Origin: Apiotrichum sp. Y4204
Taxonomy: Eukaryota; Basidiomycota; Tremellomycetes; Trichosporonales; Trichosporonaceae
Length of the DNA: 64,000 nt
Direction of reading: 5' to 3'
Assembly (NCBI GenBank): GCA_025531455.1
Contig: JAMYHL010000003.1
Location: 310,001 to 374,000 of the forward strand
How positions within the stretch are numbered: position 1 is the first letter of the stretch; each line of letters opens with the position of its first letter. The notes beneath the pieces were generated by a model that was not told where the DNA came from, did no database searches, and saw nothing but the letters and a program-made list of their open reading frames with translations. Of the stretch, positions 1 through 9,762 are shown piece by piece. The position numbers and the translations under genes are program-made.

Positions 1-737
1 TGGAGTCTCTGCCACAGCGATCGGGCATGGACAAGTAGCTTTACGCTTTCGGGAAGATACGTGCCGTTATGCTTATGTTACATTTTCCTCCTGGTTCCCA
101 AGCATTGGAACAACAGGTCTGGAGCTCTGGAGTGTCTCTGAATAGCGTGTGACACATGGTTCACTCGCACGACAACAGTCTACAGCTTCATGCCCACATG
201 AACTCAATGGTGGGCGTGGGCTTCTGCTTACAGTATGTCACGGGAACGTCTATGACGAGGTTGGTGCGAGTCGTGTGTGAGTGAGAGCGTTCTGCTAACC
301 TTGTGCGGTACACGAGCCTCACGATGCGCCGAGAGACGACCGAGTAGCGGAGTGTGGCACTTAAGTCCTTTCCCATATGTATCCACATCTTCGTATCCTC
401 GAATGACCAAATGCTTCCAATGCTTCCAATGCTCCAATGCACCAGTTCCACTCAAGCTACTGAGATGCAATGCATTGTCATGACTGGGAATGGAGAGTCC
501 AGAGTCTAGAGTCCAGGGTCCGAATTATACTATGAAGTTCAACATGGCGCTGTTGATTATACAAATGAAAGAAAACGATGCACGGAAAAATTCGTGTGCT
601 GATGGCGGGGCGTCTGTATGCCCGCGGGCCATCGACCCCGGGCGGCACTCGACTCTAGCCAGCCTGCTGGCGAGGAGGCCGGCTGGCGAGGTGTGCGCTC
701 AGCCCGCGGGGTGTTCTAGAAAGACATCATGGCCGGC
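1..737. other. Left-edge intergenic region, no gene seen
   Basis: Only short frames without recognisable domains or convincing splice-linked exons are present. The right part is the 3' flank of the minus-strand CPL1-like gene, whose stop codon is at 738-740. A short direct repeat (atgcttccaatgcttccaatgctccaatg) lies near 411-440. Confidence 0.5.
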
Positions 738-3716
738 TTAGAGGGTGCGGCGGCCGTGGGTTCCACGCGGGTGGATGGCCTTCTGGGCAGTGAGGGCCGG
801 CTGGCAGACGCCGTTGACGAGCGAGAACCCTGGGAGACAGCTGGAGACGACGCAGCGGGAGGCGACACACGCCACGTCGTTCACGCCCTCGAGTGCCGTG
901 CAGTCGGTGCCCATGCCCTCGGCGACGCAGCCACCGCACGACTCAATGTTGCGCGAGGTGTCGACGCACTCGAAGCGGCCGTCCCAGCCGCTGGCGGCCG
1001 AGTCGACGCGGCACGCGGTGTGGGTCTCGGGACACATGTTGTTGATGTAGTCGGCGTCGCGGCGCTTGCGGCCACCGGTGGGGAGGACGCACTTGCACGT
1101 GCTGCTGTCGTAGGTTCCACCGCGGCGGTGGCAGTCCCACTGGGCGCGGCACTCGCACTTGTTGCACGAGCAGTCTGCGTTGACACCAAGACCGCGAGAG
1201 GCACAGTAGTTGATCTTCCAGGTGTCCTTGCACTGGCCCACGACGGTCGGCGTCGGCGGGGGAGTGGCGGTGGTCGTGGTCGTGACGCAGACGCAACGGG
1301 CGTTGCAGCCGAAGCCGACCTTCCAGCACTTGGCGAGAGCGTTAGGGTCCTTGCAGTCGGAGCCGCCACCGGGAACAGTAGGAGTGCCCGGGATACAGTT
1401 GCAGTTGCCGTCGGTCTTCATGCCCTTGAGGTGGCAGATAGCAACCTTGTACCAGTCGAGGCACTTGCCTGGAGGGGGAGTGGTGGTAGGAGTCGTCGGG
1501 GTCGTAGAGGTAGTCGGCTCACAAACACAGCGGGCGTTGCAGCCGTAGCCGACCTTCCAGCACTTGGCGAGGGCGTTCGGGTCCTTGCAGTCCGAGCCGC
1601 CACCGGGCACGGTCGGCTTGCCGGGGATACAGTTGCAGTTGCTGTCGGTCTTCATGCCCTTAAGGTGGCAGATGGCAACCTTGTACCAGTCGTAGCAGTG
1701 GCCGGCGGGAGCCGAAGTAGTGGGGACAGGAGTGGTGGAGGTAGAAGGCTTGACAGGCTCACAGACGCAGCGGGCGTTGCAGCCGTAACCAACCTTCCAG
1801 CACTTGGAGAGGGCGTCGGGGTCCTTGCAGTCCGAGCCACCACCGGGGACAGTGGGAGTACCGGGAACACAGGCGCAGTTACCGTCGGTCTTCATACCCT
1901 TGAGGTGGCAGACGGCGACCTTGTACCAGTCGAGGCACTTGCCGGGGGCAGTGGGCGTGGGGGTGGGCGAGGCGGAGGTGGACGAGGTGGTGGGCACACA
2001 GACGCAGCGGGCGTTGCAGCCGTAGCCGACCTTCCAGCACTTGGAGAGGGCGTCGGGGTCCTTGCACTCGGATCCACCACCGGGGACAGTCGGGGTACCG
2101 GGAACACAGGCGCAGTTACCGTCGGTCTTCATGCCCTTGAGGTGGCACACGGCGATCTTGTACCAGTCGAGGCACTTGCCGGGGACGGGAGTAGAGGTCG
2201 TCGGCGCGGGAGTGGTGGAGGTGGAGGGGGTCTCGCAGACGCACTTGGCGTTGCAGCCCCAGCCCTGCTTCCAGCAGTTACCGACCTTGTTGGCGTCGCC
2301 ACAAGTCTGCCAGCCGCTGCCACCAGGGTGGGTCGGGGTACCGGTCACACACTTGCAGTTGCCGTCGGTCTTCTTGCCAGCGAGGGCACAGAGGGCGATC
2401 TGGACAAAGTCGTGGCACTGGCCGGCAGGAGTCGAGGTCGCGGGAGGAGCAGTCGAAGCGGAGGGAGTCTCACAGACACACTTGGCGTTGCAGCCCCAGC
2501 CCTGCTTCCAGCAGTTACCGACCTTGTTGGCGTCGCCACAAGTCTGCCAGCCGCTGCCGCCAGGGTGGGTCGGGGTACCGGTCACACACTTGCAGTTGCC
2601 GTCGGTCTTCTTGCCAGCGAGGGCACAGAGAGCGATCTGAACAAAGTCGTGGCACTGGCCGGCGGGAGTCGAGGTCGCGGGAGGAGCAGTCGAAGCGGAG
2701 GGAGTCTCACAGACACACTTGGCATTGCAGCCCCAGCCCTGCTTCCAGCAGTTGCCGACCTTGTTCGCGTCACCGCAAGTCTGCCAACCGGATCCACCAG
2801 GGTGGGTGGGGGTACCAGTGACACAGTTGCAGTTACCGTCGGTCTTCTTGCCGGCGAGGGCGCACATGGCAATCTGGACAAAGTCGCGGCACTGACCAGC
2901 GGCAGTGGTCGAAGCGGCGGGAGGCTTGGTGGTGGCGGACGGCGTCTCGCAGACACACTTGGCATTGCAGCCCCAGCCCTGCTTCCAGCAGTTACCGACC
3001 TTGGAGGCGTCGCCACAGGTCTGCCAGCCAGAACCGCCGGGGTGCGAAGGCGTGCCAGAAACACAGTTGCAGTTGTTGTCGGCCTTCTTGCCAGCAAACG
3101 CGCAGCGGGCAATCTGAACAAAGTCGTCGCAAGTGTCCGAGGGGGTCTCGCACACGCACTTGGCGCTGCAGCCCCAGCCCTGCTTCCAGCAGTTGCCGAC
3201 CTTTGTGGCGTCGCCACACGACTGCCAGCCGGAACCACCGGGGTGCGACGCGGTGCCGCTCACGCAGTTGCAGTTACCGTCGGTCTTCTTGCCAGCGAGG
3301 GCACACATGGCGATCTGGATAAAGTCCTTGCATTGGCCGGAGGGGGTGGTGGTCGGGGGAGGGGTGGAAGTCGAGGAGGAAACACAACGGCAGTTGCCGT
3401 CGGCGATCATGCCCTTGTCCCAGCAGTTGGAGAGGGAGATGATCGACTTGCAGGTGGTGTAAGACTTGTCGCCGCACGGTTGCGGGACCTTGGAGGAAGA
3501 CAAGCGGCAGAGACAGTTCGAGTCCATGTCCATGCCCATGACGTAGCATGCGGCGCGCTGGAGGTTCGAACAGCTGAAGAAGGTGCGGTCCTCGAGTGCC
3601 GGGGCGGGGGACATGGGCTGGGCGGCAGACTGGGGTTGAGATTCCGCGGCGGCGCCCGGCGTCGCGAGGGCGGGCAGCGCAAGGAGCGCCACCGCCAAAG
3701 AGGAAAAGAACTTCAT
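738..3716 (-). CDS. Secreted cysteine-repeat protein with CPL1-like C-terminal domain
   Basis: Single-exon gene of 992 codons. I start at the ATG at 3716, because it opens directly into a classic signal peptide (MKFFSSLAVALLALPALATPG); the frame continues upstream but reads UTR-like. After a short Cys-rich N-terminal part come nine modules with nine cysteines each. Five are of type A (containing HPGGSGWQTCGDA and NCWKQGWGCNAKCVC) and four of type B (containing CHLKGMKTDGNC and KCWKVGYGCNARCVC). They are joined by Ser/Thr/Pro linkers that probably carry O-glycans. Type A copies 4 and 5, with their linkers, are nearly identical at 79 residues each. Next come a Kex2-like dibasic site (GGRKRRD) and a C-terminal domain with ECVDTSRNIESCGGC and a closing CVVSSCLPGF motif, characteristic of CPL1-like proteins of Tremellomycetes. 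In Cryptococcus, CPL1 is a small secreted capsule/virulence-associated protein; this one is far longer. Cell-wall or extracellular location is inferred; the biochemical role is unknown. Confidence 0.85.
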   Translation of the reverse strand: MKFFSSLAVALLALPALATPGAAAESQPQSAAQPMSPAPALEDRTFFSCSNLQRAACYVMGMDMDSNCLCRLSSSKVPQPCGDKSYTTCKSIISLSNCWDKGMIADGNCRCVSSSTSTPPPTTTPSGQCKDFIQIAMCALAGKKTDGNCNCVSGTASHPGGSGWQSCGDATKVGNCWKQGWGCSAKCVCETPSDTCDDFVQIARCAFAGKKADNNCNCVSGTPSHPGGSGWQTCGDASKVGNCWKQGWGCNAKCVCETPSATTKPPAASTTAAGQCRDFVQIAMCALAGKKTDGNCNCVTGTPTHPGGSGWQTCGDANKVGNCWKQGWGCNAKCVCETPSASTAPPATSTPAGQCHDFVQIALCALAGKKTDGNCKCVTGTPTHPGGSGWQTCGDANKVGNCWKQGWGCNAKCVCETPSASTAPPATSTPAGQCHDFVQIALCALAGKKTDGNCKCVTGTPTHPGGSGWQTCGDANKVGNCWKQGWGCNAKCVCETPSTSTTPAPTTSTPVPGKCLDWYKIAVCHLKGMKTDGNCACVPGTPTVPGGGSECKDPDALSKCWKVGYGCNARCVCVPTTSSTSASPTPTPTAPGKCLDWYKVAVCHLKGMKTDGNCACVPGTPTVPGGGSDCKDPDALSKCWKVGYGCNARCVCEPVKPSTSTTPVPTTSAPAGHCYDWYKVAICHLKGMKTDSNCNCIPGKPTVPGGGSDCKDPNALAKCWKVGYGCNARCVCEPTTSTTPTTPTTTPPPGKCLDWYKVAICHLKGMKTDGNCNCIPGTPTVPGGGSDCKDPNALAKCWKVGFGCNARCVCVTTTTTATPPPTPTVVGQCKDTWKINYCASRGLGVNADCSCNKCECRAQWDCHRRGGTYDSSTCKCVLPTGGRKRRDADYINNMCPETHTACRVDSAASGWDGRFECVDTSRNIESCGGCVAEGMGTDCTALEGVNDVACVASRCVVSSCLPGFSLVNGVCQPALTAQKAIHPRGTHGRRTL

Positions 3717-6700
3717 AGTGAACGGAGGGGAACGAGAAAGAGAACGATCAAGGTGAAGGTGAAGCTGATGAAGTTTAAGGGAACGTAGAGGCCTCGAGAG
3801 GCAATGGCACAAGGCCGAGAATGAGAGAGAAGGGAGTGTGGGGCCTGACGCGGTCGGCGTTGGGAGTCAGTAAGAGCGGGCTGGGGGGTAAGAACATGTT
3901 GGGGGCGAGGATATATATCTATTCCCCGGGGGTCAGGTCTTCACATTGTCAGTCATGGAGCGACAGAGGAGGGACCGAGGAACGACAGAGGAGCGACAGA
4001 GGAACGATGGAGCAGATGGAGGAGAGATGGGGAGTATCACCATGATCCAGTTGCAGGGCAGGCACAGGCCATCAAGCTCCCGCTCGATCGGGTCAAGGGA
4101 CGCTCTGTCCCACAGTCGACTGTGCGCACAGGCTTCCCTTTGCAGTTGAGTACCTACTGGTCCTCTCAGAGGAGCACCCGCTATCTCCATGCAGCAGAGT
4201 ACCGGCCGCCAATGGTGATGCAAGCGATGAGCAAGACTGGGTCACCGGGAGGATGAGGACCCTGGGCGGGGCGTAGAGCACGCTGAAACGGACGCCATGA
4301 GCGTCTTAGACAGGAGCAGGGAGGGGGGTGTTCGAGCTACTGCGGCCCGAGGGGCCGCTGCACCTTTTTTTCTTTGCCGCTGCCCGTGGCTATTCCTGTC
4401 AAGCACGAGGACCGCTGCCGGCTGTTGAGTCAGTGTGTCAGTGGCCGCCATCCCATGTGGGAGTGGCGCAGCGAAAAGGCAGGTGATAAGACGGGACCTC
4501 CCCGGCACCATGTCGGGGTGGGTGGTGCGCTGGGTGGCGTCCGGGATACGTCGCTTACAGAGCGATACCGGCGGGAACGTGTCGAGTGTTGTGGTCATAG
4601 ATCTTGGTCGCACTCCACTAGCTCGTAGTGAGTCCTCGCTGGTGCCGAGACCCCAGAGCTAAAGCAAAACGTCCGAGATGAGTTCTGTCAGGTTGGAGCA
4701 CTGTCATGGCCTTAGACTGCAGGGCACACGGCTACACAGATTAAGCTGTGGCGTCGAGATGTGCCATAGATCAGGCACGGTCAGGCATCGCGGTTCCCGG
4801 CGGGCAGCGACGCTAGACGAGGACGGGCAGCGCAGACAAGCAACCACAAACGTTCCTTGGGCTGCATGCTTTATTTGCCGGTCTTCTGCTTACTGTGGCT
4901 AGTTTGCATGTGACTGAGCTGGGCCACCCGACGCGTTGCCGGGGGTGCTGGTGGTGGGGCGAGGGGAAAAGAGGGGTGAAGGGGGCAAACGATGCAAATT
5001 GGGTTGTCGCGCACCAGAACATTTGGCCGGGCACGAGGGGTAGCCGAGAAGAAAGAATAAACAGAACACAGGAAAGTCAACACAGGAAAGTCTCGGAGCG
5101 GGCAGTGGAAAAAAAAAAAAACAGTTTGCTTGCAGGCAGTCGGTCGTTGTTTGGTGGATGTTTGGTGCTAGTTGTACTGCGCGTAGGCCGTGGGGTTCAG
5201 AGCAGCACTAGCATCCTGCCGGGACGGGGAGGAGAGGGAGGAGACTGTACTCCTAGAATAGACGCGACGGGTGGCGCTCACGAATGAGTTGTCGCAGCTG
5301 CGGGTCGATCTCCCACCCGAGGGCCCCGAGAGCTTGTTGCCAGCCTCCCTGTCCTCTGTCCCCTACCTCTGATCGCAGCTCGCGACTGCGCGTCTCCCTA
5401 CCTCCCCTAGCTTGTTAGTTGTCGGCTGTCGGCCTGTAACCGGTGATGGGCTCGGGGACGGCTGGTGTCAATAACGGGAGTGAAAAAGTTGGCCAAAGGC
5501 GCGCGAAATTGGCCCAGGGTGGGCCGCCACTTTCGTCATTCGTCGATCTCGCTCCGGTTTTCTGGGTCGGCTGTGTCGGTTGATAAAGCCCATCAGTGAA
5601 GATTCCAATTGATGTCCAGGAGGGCCAAGAGGTGCATGCATGCTTGGCAAAAATCTGCAGACTCTGCATCCCGCTGCAAAACAGCAGTACCGTGCCTGTG
5701 TGCCTGTATTGTCTAGGGCGTAGCGAGGTTCCAATCGAGAATGATATTCCTGCCGTCATCGGATTCAGGGCGAGTGAGGGGCTGGAGGGGATACAGTATC
5801 ACTCACGACGATGGTGTACCATGTACCACCTTCCACCTACCTGACCATCGTACTTGTAACAAACACCCCGCCGGGCCGAGCTTACATCACCCCACAGGGA
5901 CCAGAAACACGGCGTCCGAAACCTTGCTGGTGGCGTTCGAGGCGATGCTCGCACGGTCAGTCACCGTGCGCCCCGCCATGCGCAGCACATGCGTCCACTC
6001 GAGCGCCATTGCGCCGTATTACCCATTACCCATTACTCATGCCGCGTGGTGGCCTGGTGGCCTGGTAATCTTGTGGTCTTGTGGCCTCCCTGTCCAGCCG
6101 TTGCTCTGGGTTTGAAGCCATCAGGTTTGGCCAGGATGGGTCTGGCCGTGTCTTATCTCCTGGCCGGGCAGGTACCGGAAGCACAAATGGTGTCTCGGGC
6201 CATCTCTTCTCCTGACAGGTAACATGCGATGCGAGCTCGTCCAGATCTCCGGACTCGGTCATTGACCTCCGCCCTCCGCCCTCCGCTCTCCGCGGATTCA
6301 CGCACCCAACTGCCCGATGCCCGCTGTCCGCTATCGGTGCGGATCTCGGCGCCATGCCGGCACACGTTGTCGGTCCGCGTCTTTCCCCCAACCGCGCCGG
6401 TCGCCAGGTGCCACTTCGCCACGAATGGGATCTTGCCGTTGACAGCTGGGCTTTTTTGATAATGGTGCTTTTTTGATGTGTTCTGTTTTCCATTGTTGGA
6501 CGCAAGCTGCTAAGTCTCCGAGCCATCGGTTGATACCATGCCGGCAGCGCCCGATATAGACCTCATGGTCCTTGGCTGGCGAAGGTCACGCAGCACGGGG
6601 AGGCCCGCTTGCAGCTAGCTAGTCTTGGGGATCGTGTATCTCCCATTTGGTGCATCTCGCGCCGTTGTTGCAGGTGTGAGCCTTGTTGTTCCTGTGGTTC

Positions 6701-6977
6701 GTTTAGATGGCGCGGCTCTTGGTTGCGACTGGTACGGCTCTTGTTGTTGCATCTCGTGCGGCACTTGCAGTTTTTGGTCATGTGGCTCCCCTTGCTGAAG
6801 ACCACCTGGCTCTTGCAGTCGCGCCTCGTGCACCTCTTACAAAGTCCATGCGTGTGATTCGCCCCCCTCACGTTGTCACGTCTGGTGCATACTTCTGTCG
6901 TCTAAGCGCTGCAGATCCAACACGCGGCCTCCCCCCTCTGGCCACACTTCTTTCTAGTTGCTCAGCAACGCTCACGT
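3717..6977. other. Long intergenic region, no gene recognised
   Basis: About 3.3 kb between the 5' end of the CPL1-like gene and the 3' end of the lectin gene. The frames present are short, overlap on both strands and show no domain, conserved motif or convincing splice partner. An A12 run is near 5110. Around 6560-6870 is a GTT/CTT-rich stretch giving a Cys/Arg-rich frame on one strand and a Leu-rich frame on the other, probably compositional. A poorly conserved secreted protein or non-coding RNA cannot be excluded. Confidence 0.45.
3911..3920 (-). promoter_or_regulatory. TATA-like element upstream of the CPL1-like gene
   Basis: An alternating AT run (atatatatct) sits about 195 bp upstream of the chosen ATG at 3716, inside otherwise GC-rich sequence. 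It could be the core promoter of the secreted-protein gene. Spacing and sequence are the only evidence. Confidence 0.3.
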
Positions 6978-8856
6978 CTAGTAATACGAAGGCCTGGACC
7001 GCTGCTGTGCCGAGTACGTGCGGTATGCAGCGACGGCAAATGCCACGAAGGCGAGAATACCGATCATCTGGGGGTCAGAGAGCAGAAACAACAAGAAACA
7101 CGAAAAGAACAGAGACATCAGGAAACACGAAAAAAAAGTCGGGGAAGTGACAGAGATGAGACACAGGGCAAGTGGTTGTGCCACTGCGCCACGGGGCTGC
7201 AAGGATGCCGCGTATCACGGCACGACGCCACCCACCCACGTAGACCATATGGTACGTACCTTGAGAAGGAAGAGGAACCAGCTGGCGGCACCACCACCGC
7301 CAGATGCCTTCGGCGTGCGGCCCTTGAAGACCTGCTGTGCGTTGACGCTGGCCCCCGGGACGTTGGCCTTCGGGTCGTTCAATGCCCGGTATTGCGGCAA
7401 CAAGTTGAGGGTATAGGTCTGGACCGAGATGATGCTGGGGGTGTGAGCAGAGGTGGACGGACGACGCTCTCTTTGGGATCGCGGTCTGCGAGGGCTGCCC
7501 GTGCGCAATTCAACTCACTCGTGGTTGTCGTGTGCGTCGCCCGTGGCGGCAGTGAAACCGATGAATGGCATCTCAGGGAGAACAATATCCGAGATGACAA
7601 AGCATTTTGTCCACTTGTCCCACTCCTGGAGATGGAGGTCGAGCTGGAGGCCGTGGCCCTTGATGTAGGTGATGCGGCCCTTGGTCGCCACATCGCGTCG
7701 CCTGAAGTTTTCAGAGCACGCGGCAATCTCGTGCTGGGCATTGTCGCCGTCCAGGTCATACTTCTTCAGGCCATCACCCAGCATGGCCGTCACGCGGGGG
7801 AGGGTGTAGGAGTGGCGCGAGTTGGCGTATCTGAGATCAGCAGGGCTCGATAGAGATGGGTGGAGGCGAATGGTGGAGGTCTAATTATCATGGTCCAGGT
7901 ATGTGGACAAGGTCCTGGCTCATTCGCATCAACGTCTTGTTGAGAACTATTACCACGCCAACAACGCGTCACTTGAATCATAATGTTGCGATATCCTTGA
8001 TGGGAATGTACGACCACCCAGTTCCGCATCCTGTTCGATCCAAGTGGAAACGCGAACGCCGAACGCGAGTCCAAGTCGCGTGACCAAATCCCAGTTCGCA
8101 ATTCCAACTCTTCTCCATTCTCCTTCCTCATCATCAACACTCACGTGTCAAAGAAGATACCAAGACCAGTGAAGTAGTCCTGGTTACCGAACACGGGACC
8201 CGAAACCGCACGGTCGCGCGTGATCCACACCGCGAATCCGTCGCCGTAGAAGGACGACGACGTGCCCTCGACCTGGGGTTAGAGGCCAAGCAGATATACC
8301 AGTAGTATGACCGGCACGATCGGGCTGTATCCGCCGGAAGTCCCCCAGCCCTCCCGCCGGCCGCATACCACACCCACCTTGAACTCAAAGTCCATCTGCC
8401 AGTTCTGCACGGCGAGCGGCATGCGGCTCCAGAGCCACCCCTTCTCCGACTGGCGGTCCTGCGTGATCCGGATGTGCTTGTTCGTGTTCTGCGGTCAGAT
8501 ATATACCTACTTTCCAAAGCTCACGATGATCGTGTCGCCGCCAAAGTCCCACCTGTCGTCAGCACGCGAGCTCCTAGAGCAACCGGCAGCTCACCATCGG
8601 TTCTGCAGGTCCGTGTCGACGTATGGCGGCGCGATAGAATGTGTCCTAAGCGCCATGCGCTGCGGGTTAGCATTTCAAGAGGACGCGACGGGAGGTCAGA
8701 TGTCAGACGATCACGGCTGGGAACTGCCTAGTAGTAGCCGCTCGCCGACAAGCCGACATTGCTCTTCCGGTAGCCCACCTTCTCAATCATGTCCTCTACG
8801 GCGCCGTGGACGGGGGCGACGAGCGCCGCGATCGCGAGCGCGGCGGGGAAGAGCAT
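6978..8856 (-). CDS. L-type lectin cargo receptor (VIP36/ERGIC-53/Emp47-like)
   Basis: Eight exons on the minus strand: 8779-8856, 8595-8659, 8525-8552, 8378-8488, 8145-8272, 7519-7830, 7260-7434, 6978-7067; 987 nt, 328 residues. Residues 1-18 form a signal peptide (MLFPAALAIAALVAPVHG). The legume-lectin fold is recognised from LRTHSIAPPYVDTDLQNRWW, GGDTIINTNKHIRIT, WLWSRMPL, FFDTYANSRHSY and the carbohydrate/Ca-site segment GFTAATGDAHDNHD. A single membrane helix lies near 291-314, followed by a short cytosolic tail ending RPSYY. Proteins of this family are transmembrane lectins of the early secretory pathway that bind high-mannose glycoproteins in the ER/Golgi. The terminal aromatic pair resembles the FF/YY ER-exit signals of ERGIC-53 and Emp46/47; no KKxx retrieval signal is present. 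Exon 8525-8552 is only 28 nt, with neighbouring introns of 36 and 42 nt. The divergent neighbour is the LYR-protein gene. Confidence 0.88.
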
Positions 8857-9168
8857 CGTGTCCGGATATGTGTGGGGGTGTTGGTGAGCTCGAACTCGAG
8901 GTGCCCAATGTCGTCGGTTGTCGGTGTTGTCATTTGGGCGTTGTCGACGAGCCGCCGAGGGAACGCGTTGCGTGGAGGTCGGATTGAACGATATTTATGC
9001 GTCACCCCCATTTATGAAGATGGAATTTGGTTCCGTCATTCCATCCAAGACCCGAGATAAGACATGTCCGAGCATCGCCGCGAGCAAGATGCGAGCAGAA
9101 CGCGATGAGAAGCAAGAATCGGGATCGTTTTTGTATTCGTTTGTTGTTGTCACTGTTCGCTGTTCACG

Positions 9169-9648
9169 ATGCGCGGTCCGGGCCTCCAGCACGTACGCTC
9201 TCCCCGATTCCCTCCACTGACGGCAGTTTCTCCTGCATGCCGAGCTGGTCAACGCGTACCGCGCCGCCGTGCGCGCAACGCGTCGTGAGTAGTGAAACGG
9301 AGTGGCGAGTGTTGGGCACGGCAAGCTGGCACGGAATTGAGCGAGCTTGCCAAGGACCATCCCCTCTTTGTACGCTTTCTGGGACATTCCTGACTCCAGC
9401 GCTCCCTGATTCGGCGACGCGGCGCGAGACGCTCGACTGGCTGCGGACGGACATTGAGCGGCTGCGCGGCGAGACGGATCTGGTGGGTGGCCTGTGCGTT
9501 GCCTCTGACCCCGCAGGAAAAGCTGCGTGCCAACCTGTCGTCGTTCCGCCGCAACCTCAAGATCATGGGGCCGAGTCTTGGGCTTGGCGGTCTCAGCTCC
9601 GAGACGGGCGCGCGCCTCATCGGACGCGGCGGGCGGAGAGTCGTGTAG
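9169..9648 (+). CDS. Small LYR-motif (Complex 1 LYR family) protein
   Basis: Four exons: 9169-9192, 9227-9284, 9400-9482, 9517-9648; 297 nt, 98 residues. Introns 1 and 3 are only 34 nt. The product has the LYR-family pattern: an initial Tyr-Arg helix (ELVNAYRAAVRATR, with VNAYR in place of LYR), a Leu-Pro-Asp turn (RPLPDSATRRE), an Ile/Leu-rich basic helix (WLRTDIERLRGETDL) and a final helix (EKLRANLSSFRRNLKIMG). Members are small mitochondrial proteins that bind acyl carrier protein and help assemble respiratory or Fe-S complexes. Length is closest to LYRM2-type members, but I cannot choose a subfamily, and the leucine of the motif is replaced. Identification rests on pattern and on the splice model closing in frame. 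It shares a promoter of about 310 bp with the divergent lectin gene. Confidence 0.55.
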
Positions 9649-9762
9649 AGACGGAGACCACATTGCACGTTGCACCACCACCCATCACAGACCATTGCCC
9701 ATTGTATGATATGTCCACTGCACGCACTGCATCGCCTGCATCTGCACTAGCACTACAGTACA

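Noticed and set aside
1200..3330. Regularly spaced repeats that might suggest a CRISPR array
   Set aside because: The repeats are about 200-240 bp coding modules in frame within one protein, with no short spacers.
729..3788. 1019-codon open frame on the plus strand, antisense to the whole CPL1-like gene
   Set aside because: It mirrors the repeat structure of the real gene, lacks any signal peptide or domain, and its Gly/Ala/Val/Asp/Arg composition is what GC-rich, strongly biased codons produce on the opposite strand.
6563..6871. Cys/Arg-rich 102-codon minus-strand frame
   Set aside because: Arises from GTT/CTT-type low-complexity DNA; cysteines show no domain spacing and there is no signal peptide.
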